Made by a program: the position numbers and the translations under genes. 64,000 nucleotides of DNA from Salibaculum sp035270045 (lineage in GTDB: Bacteria > Pseudomonadota > Alphaproteobacteria > Rhodobacterales > Rhodobacteraceae): positions 1 through 64,000 of the forward strand of contig NZ_DATFIP010000077.1 of assembly GCF_035270045.1 (NCBI RefSeq). Direction: 5' to 3'. This document shows, in pieces, positions 8,405 through 16,017 of the stretch. Positions within the stretch are counted from its first letter, which is position 1. Every line of letters starts with the position of its first letter. Below the pieces are notes generated by a model, which saw only the letters and a program-made list of their open reading frames with translations, did not search any database and had not been told where the DNA came from.

Positions 8405-9289
8405 TTACAGACCGTTGACAGGCACCTTGAGCATCGGGTTGCCGTCCTTGTCGGTCGGGATCTCGCCCGCGCGCATGTTCACCTGCAGCGACGGGATTAT
8501 CAGCTTGGGCATGCCCAGCTGCGCGTCGCGCTCGGTGCGGAACTTGACGAAGTCCTCTTTCGTCTTGCCGCCGCCGACGTGGATGTTGTTTGCCTTCTCC
8601 TCGCCCACCGTGGTTTCCCAGGCGATGTCGCGGCCGCCGGGGCCATAGTCGTGGCACATGAACAGGCGCATCTCGTCGGGCAGGGCCAGAACCTTCTGGA
8701 TGCTGTCGTAGAGTGTCGCAGCGTCGCCGCCGGGAAAGTCCGCCCGGGCCGAGCCGCCATCGGGCATGAACAGGGTGTCGCCCACGAAAGCGGCGTCGCC
8801 CATCACATGCACCATGCAGGCCGGGGTGTGGCCGGGCGTGTACATGGCGAAGACGGGCATGTTGCCGACCATGTAGGTGTCGCCGTCCTCGAACAGGGCG
8901 TCGAACTGGCTGCCGTCGCGCTGGAACTCGGTGCCTTCGTTGAAGACCTTTCCGAAGGTGTCCTGCACGACCATGATCTTGGAACCGATGCCGATCTTGC
9001 CGCCGGTCTTTTCCTGGATGTAGGGCGCGGCGGACAGGTGGTCGGCGTGAACGTGGGTCTCGATGATCCACTCCAGCTTGAGGCCCTGGTCCTGAACTTG
9101 GCGGATCAGTTCGTCGGCGTGGTCATAGGTGATGCGGCCAGCGGCATAGTCGATGTCCATGACGCTGTCGACGATGGCGCAGCTGTCCGAGGTCGGGTCC
9201 TTCACGATGTAGGAGATCGTGTTTGTGGCGTCGTCGAAGAACGCCTGGACCTCGGGCTTGATCTCGGTGTTGACGGGATAGTCGGTCAT
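8405..9289 (-). CDS. MBL-fold persulfide dioxygenase-like enzyme
   Basis: The 294-residue protein is a metallo-beta-lactamase-fold enzyme with the metal-binding THVHADH (His79, His81, Asp83, His84), a GHTP strand, GDTLF, and a CHDYGPGG segment. These are the landmarks of the ETHE1/Blh group of persulfide dioxygenases, which oxidise glutathione persulfide to sulfite using Fe(II) and oxygen. The gene sits between YeeE-type membrane genes and an SQR-like flavoprotein, which supports a role in clearing the persulfide made by the flavoprotein. It lacks the N-terminal DUF442 domain of Xylella or Agrobacterium Blh; that domain is on the neighbouring protein. Confidence 0.88.
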   Translation of the reverse strand: MTDYPVNTEIKPEVQAFFDDATNTISYIVKDPTSDSCAIVDSVMDIDYAAGRITYDHADELIRQVQDQGLKLEWIIETHVHADHLSAAPYIQEKTGGKIGIGSKIMVVQDTFGKVFNEGTEFQRDGSQFDALFEDGDTYMVGNMPVFAMYTPGHTPACMVHVMGDAAFVGDTLFMPDGGSARADFPGGDAATLYDSIQKVLALPDEMRLFMCHDYGPGGRDIAWETTVGEEKANNIHVGGGKTKEDFVKFRTERDAQLGMPKLIIPSLQVNMRAGEIPTDKDGNPMLKVPVNGL

Positions 9290-9311
9290 GTCCTGTTTCT
9301 CCGTGTCAGGG

Positions 9312-9761
9312 TCAGGCCGCGGCCGAGTTGGCGCGGCGTGCGGTCAGATTTTGCGTGAACTTCGCGGTGAAGATGCCGACGACAAGCGCGGCGGTGAACG
9401 TCAGAACTGCAGGGTTGAGCGTGCCGATGGCGGGCAGGGCGCCGCCGGGGCAGAAGCCCGCGATCCCCCAGCCAACGCCGAAAGTGGCGGAGCCGGCGAT
9501 CAGTTTCATGTCCAGCTTGCGGTTCTGCGGGACGTGAAAGGCCTCGCCCATAAGCGGCTTGCCCGCGGGGCGTGCCACCACCAGCCAGTAGCCCGGAGCG
9601 GCCACCAGGATGGCCCCGCCCATCACGAAGATGAGCGACGCGTCCCAGGTGCCGAAGACATCGAAGAAGTTCAGCACCTTGGCGGGATTGGCCATGCCGG
9701 ACATCATGATCCCGATGCCGAAGACGAGGCCGATGAGGTAAGTCGAGATGATGCGCAGCAT
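9312..9761 (-). CDS. YeeE/YedE-type membrane protein (DUF6691-like, second half)
   Basis: This 149-residue membrane protein has about four hydrophobic segments and the conserved loop GFCPGGALPAIG, whose cysteine is typical of YeeE/YedE sulfur transporters. Together with the preceding gene it matches the two-part transporters (called PmpA and PmpB in some systems) found with sulfide-detoxification genes, thought to move sulfur species across the inner membrane. The start at 9761 has a CGGAG ribosome site located within the end of the upstream gene, only 4 bp away, so the two are probably translationally coupled. Confidence 0.85.
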   Translation of the reverse strand: MLRIISTYLIGLVFGIGIMMSGMANPAKVLNFFDVFGTWDASLIFVMGGAILVAAPGYWLVVARPAGKPLMGEAFHVPQNRKLDMKLIAGSATFGVGWGIAGFCPGGALPAIGTLNPAVLTFTAALVVGIFTAKFTQNLTARRANSAAA

Positions 9762-9765
9762 GATA

Positions 9766-10197
9766 TCAAACTCCGAAGACGTGACGGACCACGTAGACCG
9801 TGATCGCGGTGAAGATCATGAATGTGACGGTCGCGGCGATTGAGCGCGGCGAGAAACGCGCCATGCCGCAGACGCCGTGGCCGCTGGTGCAGCCGGCGCC
9901 GTAGGTGACACCGACCCCGACGATGAAGCCGCCGACGATCATCATCAGCGTACTCACAGGGACCTGGATCGTGGGCGGCTGGCCGGTCACCACCGTCATC
10001 AGGATGGGGGCCGTCACCATGCCGGCAAGCAGCGCCGCGCGCCAGGACCAGTCAGAGGCCGAGGTCGGCTGAAGAAATCCGGCAAGAACGCCCGTGGCGC
10101 CCATGATCCGGCCCAGGGTCAGCATCAGAAGCACGGTCGAACTGCCGATCAGCAGCCCGCCGAATAGCGACAGGAAAGGTGTGAATTCCGTGGTCAT
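9766..10197 (-). CDS. YeeE/YedE-type membrane protein (first half)
   Basis: The 143-residue product has four hydrophobic segments and the signature GAGCTSGHGVCGMARFSPRS, with two conserved cysteines that define the YeeE/YedE family of thiosulfate or sulfur carriers. It is the promoter-proximal gene of the sulfur operon and partners with the shorter YeeE protein downstream. The ATG at 10197 follows an AGGGG-type ribosome site. In related bacteria such operons are controlled by the ArsR-type persulfide sensor BigR/SqrR; no such regulator gene lies in this window. Confidence 0.86.
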   Translation of the reverse strand: MTTEFTPFLSLFGGLLIGSSTVLLMLTLGRIMGATGVLAGFLQPTSASDWSWRAALLAGMVTAPILMTVVTGQPPTIQVPVSTLMMIVGGFIVGVGVTYGAGCTSGHGVCGMARFSPRSIAATVTFMIFTAITVYVVRHVFGV

Positions 10198-10297
10198 CGG
10201 TCTATCGGTTCCCCTTGTGGGAGCGGCCCGTTGCAGCGGCGCGCGCCCTGGTTCGTGTTACAAGCTTTTGGTCGGCGGGATGCAGCGCCTGAACCGG

Positions 10298-10326
10298 TAT
10301 ATATGTAAAAAACCTTATATATGCAA
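10298..10326 (-). promoter_or_regulatory. Promoter of the sulfur operon with AT-rich direct repeats
   Basis: Reading leftward, TTGCAT (10326-10321) and TATATA (10303-10298) are separated by exactly 17 bp, a good sigma-70 type arrangement about 100 bp upstream of the first gene. The same bases hold two copies of TATATATG on the plus strand, 10298-10305 and 10315-10322, 17 bp apart, in otherwise GC-rich DNA. AT-rich repeats over a promoter fit repression by a BigR/SqrR-type ArsR protein, but the box is not identical to any I can recall exactly. Confidence 0.6.
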
Positions 10327-10396
10327 GTGTCTTGGAGCGCCTCCCTTTCGCGAACCGGAAACGGTCCTTCAAGACATTGTTTTAAGGTAGAAATTT

Positions 10397-11356
<960 letters not shown>

Positions 11357-11502
11357 GGGCGCGGGTCCTTCTCGGGAAGTGGCGTTGCCAGTCGCCTAGC
11401 GTGCCGGGACCATCGCGACAAGCCTGTGCGCGCTAACAGGGGTCGGTTGCCGCCGGTCCGGGCGCACCGAGGGGCGCGCGTCCGCGCTTGACCGACCGGA
11501 GG

Positions 11503-12135
11503 CTACACGTTGTCCAACCTGTCCTGTATCGCAGCAACCGCCTGGCCCAGGTGCGCCCCGTCTGCAATGGCGTGGTGGACCTCGGCGGTGAAGGCGCAGG
11601 TGATATGCCCGTTCTCGCCGGTCACGAACTTGCCCCAGCTCAGCCGCGGGATGCAGTCCTGCGCGTCCGGCATCGCATTGGTCAGCCCGGTGAAATCCAC
11701 CCAGGGCAGACAGGACAGGTAGAGCAGGTCGTCGCGTGCGCCCGTGTTGGGCACGCGCGGCGCCCCGGCGCGGACTGCGGCGATCTCGGCCTTGGCGGCT
11801 GCATCGAAGGCGGGCCAGTCTTCCTGGTAGTCGATGTAGCCGAAGCCGAAGCTGCCATCGGGCAGGGCAATGGTGGGGGAAAGCGTCAGCCGGTCATGCT
11901 CGACCACCGTGTTCGCCCCGCGAAAGCGCGTACGCAGCTCCGGCACTGCATGGAACCCGGCGGCCAGCGCGTGGAGACAGGCGCGGAACGGCGAGACCCC
12001 CTGCGCCTTTCGCCCCATCAGGTGGGTCACGTCCAGCCGGGTGGTCAGGGCGAAATGTGGACGCTGGTAATCGCGGAAAAGGCGAAAGGCCCCGGCGCGG
12101 GGCCAGGTGGCAAGGTCGATGCTCCGCTCGGCCAT
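11503..12135 (-). CDS. Chloramphenicol acetyltransferase-like O-acetyltransferase
   Basis: This 210-residue protein resembles trimeric chloramphenicol acetyltransferases: an N-terminal TWPRAGAFRLFRDY segment, an LDVT strand, and near the C-terminus the catalytic motif HHAIADGAH (His187-His188, Asp192), where CAT enzymes have HHAVCDGYH. Length is close to the family norm of about 215. The key histidine and aspartate are retained, so an acetyl-CoA-dependent O-acetyltransferase is likely, though the natural acceptor is unknown. The start at 12135 lies 4 bp after the hom stop, suggesting translational coupling; the open frame continues upstream but only as a shadow of hom. Confidence 0.85.
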   Translation of the reverse strand: MAERSIDLATWPRAGAFRLFRDYQRPHFALTTRLDVTHLMGRKAQGVSPFRACLHALAAGFHAVPELRTRFRGANTVVEHDRLTLSPTIALPDGSFGFGYIDYQEDWPAFDAAAKAEIAAVRAGAPRVPNTGARDDLLYLSCLPWVDFTGLTNAMPDAQDCIPRLSWGKFVTGENGHITCAFTAEVHHAIADGAHLGQAVAAIQDRLDNV

Positions 12136-12139
12136 GGAC

Positions 12140-13426
12140 TCAGACTTCCTCGATGCGGATCGCCACCGGGTCGGAAAGCACCACGTCGGTCTCGCGCACC
12201 GCGGCAAGCGCTGTGTTCAGGTCGGCGCGGGTCGTCTTGTGGGTCACGATCAGCACCGGGGCAGAGGTGTCCTGGTGGCCATATTGCCGCATCCGGTCGA
12301 TTGAAACGCCCGCATCGCCGAGGATCGCGGTGATCTTGGCCAGCGCGCCGGGCTTGTCGATCAGTTGCAGCCGCAGGTAATAGGCCGCCGGAACCGGAGA
12401 ATTGGCCGGCCTGGCCTCTGCCAGCGTCTCGGCGGGCTGACCGAAGACCGGCAACCGCAGCCCCCGGGCGATATCCATCACGTCACCCATGACCGCGCTT
12501 GCGGTGGGGCCCTCGCCAGCGCCGGGGCCGCGCAGCACGACCTGCTCGACCGCGTCGCCCTCAAGCACGACCATGTTGGTGCCCCCCTCCAACTGGCCAA
12601 GGGGCGACCCGGCGGGCACCAGGCAGGGCGACATGCGCTGTTCCAGCCCGCGGCCGGTCATCTGCGCGACGCCCAGCAGCTTGATGCGATAGCCCATGTC
12701 GGCCGCCTGACTGATGTCCTCGATGGTGATCGCGCCGATGCCCTCCAGCTCGACCGCGTCGAAGTCGCAGCGCGTGCCGAAGGCCAGCGCGGCCAGAATC
12801 GCCAGCTTGTGGCCCGCGTCGATGCCGCCCACGTCAAGGTTCGGGTCGGCTTCGAGGTAGCCCAGCGCGTCGGCCTCGGCAAAGGCCTCGTCATAGCTCA
12901 GGCCCGCGTGCTGCATTCGGGTCAGGATGTAGTTGCAGGTGCCGTTCATCACGCCCATGACGCGGGTCATGCCGTTGCCCGCCAGCCCCTCCATCAGGGC
13001 CTTGACGACCGGTATGCCACCTGCCACCGCGCCTTCGAAGCGCAGGGCGCATCCATTGGCCTCTGCCAGTTCGGCCAGGGCCTGGCCGTGATGGGCCAGC
13101 ATCGCCTTGTTGGCGGTGACAACGTCCTTGCCCGCCGCCAGGGCCGCCTCGGTCGCGGCCTTGGCCGGCCCGTCCGATCCGCCCATGAGTTCCACGAAGA
13201 CATCCACGTCGTCGCGGCGGGCCAGCACCACCGGGTCGTCCTCCCAGTCGTAATGCGACAGGGTCACGCCGCGATCCTTGTCGCGGGTGCGCGCCGAGAT
13301 GGCCACGATCTCGATCGGGCGCCCGGCGCGGGTGGCAAGCAGCCTGGCCTGTTGGCGCAGGATGCGCACCACGCCGACGCCGACGGTTCCGAGGCCGGCG
13401 ATCCCGAGGCGGAGAGGGCTGGTCAT
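12140..13426 (-). CDS. hom: Homoserine dehydrogenase
   Basis: This 428-residue monofunctional enzyme reduces aspartate semialdehyde to homoserine with NAD(P)H, on the way to threonine, methionine and isoleucine. The N-terminus carries the dinucleotide-binding GLGTVGVGVVRIL; the catalytic core shows GTCNYILTRM and LEADPNLDVGGIDAGHKLAIL. The C-terminal region (about 350-428) is an ACT domain (LRLQLIDKPGALAKITAIL), implying feedback control by threonine. It heads a leftward run with the acetyltransferase and glpX. Confidence 0.97.
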   Translation of the reverse strand: MTSPLRLGIAGLGTVGVGVVRILRQQARLLATRAGRPIEIVAISARTRDKDRGVTLSHYDWEDDPVVLARRDDVDVFVELMGGSDGPAKAATEAALAAGKDVVTANKAMLAHHGQALAELAEANGCALRFEGAVAGGIPVVKALMEGLAGNGMTRVMGVMNGTCNYILTRMQHAGLSYDEAFAEADALGYLEADPNLDVGGIDAGHKLAILAALAFGTRCDFDAVELEGIGAITIEDISQAADMGYRIKLLGVAQMTGRGLEQRMSPCLVPAGSPLGQLEGGTNMVVLEGDAVEQVVLRGPGAGEGPTASAVMGDVMDIARGLRLPVFGQPAETLAEARPANSPVPAAYYLRLQLIDKPGALAKITAILGDAGVSIDRMRQYGHQDTSAPVLIVTHKTTRADLNTALAAVRETDVVLSDPVAIRIEEV

Positions 13427-13477
13427 CTGGCTGATCCTTCGCTGTGTCCTTGCGCGCCTGTTAGCCCGGATGTGCGG

Positions 13478-13807
13478 CTACTGCAACGCGGGCACGGCAA
13501 CGCCGCGCAGCAGGCGGGCGCGGCTGGGCGCATCGATCACCGTGGCCTTGCGCAGGCGCGCCGCCCGTGCGTTCAGCGCCGTCATGCGTGCGGCGGGCGC
13601 GGCGGTGTCGCGGGGACCGCCGCCCGCCGCGGCGTCCTCCTGCGCCGCCGCCAGGGCCAGCAGCCCATCCAGCGGTACCAGGCCCGGGATCGACGCGCTG
13701 TCCCGGCCCGCCACGGGATCGAGGGGCAGGTCAAGGTCTGGCAAGGGGGTGCAGGCGGCAAGCCCGCCCAGAAGAACAGGGATCATCAAGCGCATCGCAG
13801 AAACCAT
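13478..13807 (-). CDS. Small putative lipoprotein
   Basis: The 109-residue product begins with a hydrophobic signal ending in a lipobox (LLGGLAAC). The rest is alanine-, leucine- and proline-rich, with a segment ALNARAARLRKATVID that may form one helix. No characterised family is recognised. It lies 51 bp upstream of hom on the same strand and may be transcribed with it. Starts at 13807 or 13795 are both possible; neither has a strong ribosome site. Confidence 0.6.
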   Translation of the reverse strand: MVSAMRLMIPVLLGGLAACTPLPDLDLPLDPVAGRDSASIPGLVPLDGLLALAAAQEDAAAGGGPRDTAAPAARMTALNARAARLRKATVIDAPSRARLLRGVAVPALQ

Positions 13808-13855
13808 AGGGCCAGCCCTGTCCCGGGGGCAAGCCGCGTCTCCGGACTTTTCAAA

Positions 13856-13869
13856 TGAACAGCCGTTCA
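13856..13869. promoter_or_regulatory. Palindromic operator TGAAC-N4-GTTCA
   Basis: A perfect 5-bp inverted repeat with a 4-bp spacer sits in the divergent spacer between the small lipoprotein gene and a broken TetR-family gene. TetR regulators typically bind operators of this size just upstream of their own gene, so this is probably the operator of the regulator now inactivated at 13903. Confidence 0.45.
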
Positions 13870-13902
13870 GTTAGATGGCGCGGCAGCCCTGACGGAGGAC
13901 CC

Positions 13903-14299
13903 ATGGCGTGCAAGACCGGTTCCCATGCCGAGATCACCGGCCCGCGGGTGCGCGCAGCCGCCCAGCGACTGGACGCCTTCACGCGGTTCCACATTCGCTG
14001 TCACCAGCCGCGGGGCGACCAGGTTTTCGTCGCCTACATGGAACTACGTGACCTCACGCCCGGGGAACGTCGCGGAGGTCGAGCGTCTGCGCAAGCTCTA
14101 CGAGGACGAGTTGGAGGCGATCCTGCAGGACGGTGTCGATACCGGTCTGTTCCGGCTGGATGACACCAAGGTGACGCCCCTGGCTATCATTGCCATGCTG
14201 ACCGGCATTAGCATCAGGTATCAAGCCGACGGCCGCCTCAGCCTGAACCGGATCGAGACGCTTTATGTCGGCATGGTCCGGCGTCTGGTGGGCCTCTGA
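13903..14299 (+). pseudogene. TetR-family regulator remnant, HTH deleted and frameshifted
   Basis: Two overlapping frames together resemble one TetR/AcrR regulator. The first reads MACKTGSHAEITGPRVRAAA and runs straight into LDAFTRFHIRCHQPRG and VFVAYMELRDLTPG. In intact relatives these two parts are separated by about 45-50 residues forming the helix-turn-helix, so the DNA-binding region is missing. Near 14063 the homology then moves to another frame, continuing with VAEVERLRKLYEDELEAIL and ending LYVGMVRRLVGL at 14299. A deletion plus a frameshift leaves only the ligand-binding half, so a functional repressor is very unlikely. A sequencing error could explain the frameshift but not the deletion. 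Confidence 0.75.
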
Positions 14300-14355
14300 G
14301 GGCTTTCCGCCATCCGCCGGGCGCGCTATGCCCGCGGCGAACACAGGAGCGCAGC

Positions 14356-14832
14356 ATGACACAAGAGACCCCGATCGCCGTTCTGCGCGCCGCGCCCGGG
14401 CGCCGGGTCTTTGCCTGCGCGGTCATGATGGCTCTTGGCGGGCTGCTGATCCTCTCGGCGCTCACCCGGCCCCCGGCGCCGGGCTGGCAGGTCTTCCTGT
14501 TGGTCTGTGCCGCGGTATCGCTGCTGGGGGCCGAGGCCTTGCGTCGGGCCACCCGACCGGCCCTGCACCTTCATGCCGACGCGCTACGCGACAGCGATGG
14601 CACCCTGTTGACCCGGCTGGAGGACGTGGCGCGCGTCGAACGCGGCGCCTTTGCGTTCAAGCCCTCGAACGGCTTCGTGCTGCATCTGCGCGGGCGGCAA
14701 CCCCGGGCGTGGCAGCCGGGCCTGTGGTGGCGCATGGGCAAGCGGCTTGGCGTGGGCGGCACGGTCTCGGCCGGGGCGTCGCGCTTCATGGCCGATCAGA
14801 TCGCGCTGCGCCTCTCGGCAGACAACGACTGA
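14356..14832 (+). CDS. Small membrane protein of unknown function
   Basis: The 158-residue product has two hydrophobic segments near the N-terminus (about residues 20-40 and 44-60) followed by a soluble part of about 95 residues containing strand-like segments such as GFVLHLRGRQPRAWQPGLWW. This layout resembles PH-like small membrane proteins, but I do not recognise a named family. An AGGAGCG ribosome site precedes the ATG at 14356. It stands alone between the TetR remnant and the convergent Tad-like genes. Confidence 0.6.
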   Translation: MTQETPIAVLRAAPGRRVFACAVMMALGGLLILSALTRPPAPGWQVFLLVCAAVSLLGAEALRRATRPALHLHADALRDSDGTLLTRLEDVARVERGAFAFKPSNGFVLHLRGRQPRAWQPGLWWRMGKRLGVGGTVSAGASRFMADQIALRLSADND

Positions 14833-14855
14833 AAGCGCGGGTCCGCGCCGCGGGC

Positions 14856-15449
14856 TCAGAAGCAGGACACCGCGCCGTCGTCGCTGCCGTTGCTGCTCCA
14901 TTTCAGCTGGGCAGAGAAACGTGGCGAGGTGACGATCATGTCCTCGAACCACATCGCGAGGTCCCCGCCGGCAGAGAAGATCGGCTCATGCGCGACCCGG
15001 GTCTCGACCATGATGAGAGCCTCGCCGGCGGGAAGGCCCGGTATACGGTCTGCCGCGACATAGCTGTCGAGACCGCCATTGGTCAGCGCGGACTGTCCGC
15101 CCCGGGCCTCTGACCAGCAAACGAAATACTCCTCGTCGTCTGGGTCCCAGGCGATCAAGCTGACGCGCAGGTCGGTGTCATGATTGGACTCGGTGACGAA
15201 CCGGTGCAGGTTCCAGATGCTGTCCATGTATTCGCTGGTCACATATTCCCCGCCCCGCCGACTGAGCGTGTCGGACACGGTATAGGCCGCCTTGACGTTG
15301 ATGGACTGTGCACGGAAGGCCTGAAAGAAAACCCAGGTCCCGAGCACGGCGAAAAAGAGAAGAGGCAAAACGAAGACAGCCTCGATCACGACGCTGCCCT
15401 CGTCGTTGCGCCGGTGGCCCCGAAGCCTGGATGCGATCCGGCCCAGCAT
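14856..15449 (-). CDS. TadE-like pseudopilin/secreted protein
   Basis: This 197-residue protein has a short basic N-terminus and the segment NDEGSVVIEAVFVLPLLFF, the hallmark of TadE/TadG-like proteins: a glutamate five residues into a hydrophobic helix, cut by a TadV-type peptidase in true Tad systems. The rest is a periplasmic or exported domain with two cysteines, one near the C-terminus. It is the last of three leftward genes of the same type; its start lies 4 bp after the stop of the preceding gene, suggesting coupling. No tadA, tadB or secretin genes are near. Confidence 0.8.
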   Translation of the reverse strand: MLGRIASRLRGHRRNDEGSVVIEAVFVLPLLFFAVLGTWVFFQAFRAQSINVKAAYTVSDTLSRRGGEYVTSEYMDSIWNLHRFVTESNHDTDLRVSLIAWDPDDEEYFVCWSEARGGQSALTNGGLDSYVAADRIPGLPAGEALIMVETRVAHEPIFSAGGDLAMWFEDMIVTSPRFSAQLKWSSNGSDDGAVSCF

Positions 15450-15452
15450 GGC

Positions 15453-16004
15453 TCAGCGCGGCTCCATCACGAAGGCCGACGTGGCATGGAGCCGGTAGTG
15501 TCCGTCGTCTTCCATCCGCGACAGGGTCCAGCCCAGGGCGAAGTCGGGAAGCATGGGTTCGAACAGGCCACAGGCCCGCAGGAGCATGACCTGGTTCTGC
15601 GATCCGTTCTTGAAGTTCCGGGGGGCCTCGAAGGGCTCTGCGATGTTGGTGCAACTGGCCTTCGCTGGCGGATCGGTCCAGTTGTCCGGATCGATGGACA
15701 ACATTTCCAGCCGTACCCGCTGCATGCAGTTCTGTATGATGCCCGCGCCGTTGCAAATCGACCGGCGCAGATCCATGTTGGTCTGGTTGACGCCGGTATT
15801 CAAGCGCACCTCGCGCACGGTAATGTCCATGCCGCGTTCCAGCATGACCTGTCGGGTCATGAGCAGCCCCAGTTCGAACCCGGAGACCGACAGCACGAAC
15901 ATCGGCAGGAAAATGAGCACGAACTCGATCGTCGCCACGCCGCCCGAGGTGCGGCGGCGAAAGCGGCGGAAGCGTCCGAAGGGGGACAGCAGGGCGCGTT
16001 TCAT
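15453..16004 (-). CDS. TadE-like pseudopilin
   Basis: The 183-residue product has an arginine-rich N-terminus, then GGVATIEFVLIFLPMFVLSV, a classic TadE processing and membrane segment with the conserved glutamate at about residue 27. The exported part includes three to four cysteines, for example around RRSICNGAGIIQNCMQ, which may form disulfides. It is the middle gene of a three-gene run between the vWA-bearing TadG-like gene and another TadE-like gene. Confidence 0.82.
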   Translation of the reverse strand: MKRALLSPFGRFRRFRRRTSGGVATIEFVLIFLPMFVLSVSGFELGLLMTRQVMLERGMDITVREVRLNTGVNQTNMDLRRSICNGAGIIQNCMQRVRLEMLSIDPDNWTDPPAKASCTNIAEPFEAPRNFKNGSQNQVMLLRACGLFEPMLPDFALGWTLSRMEDDGHYRLHATSAFVMEPR

Positions 16005-16017
16005 GCCTGGGCGCTCC

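Noticed and set aside
7163..9358. Long plus-strand open frame (731 codons) opposite the sulfur operon
   Set aside because: It spans two real leftward genes and the gap between them; the translation has no domain and shadow-like composition.
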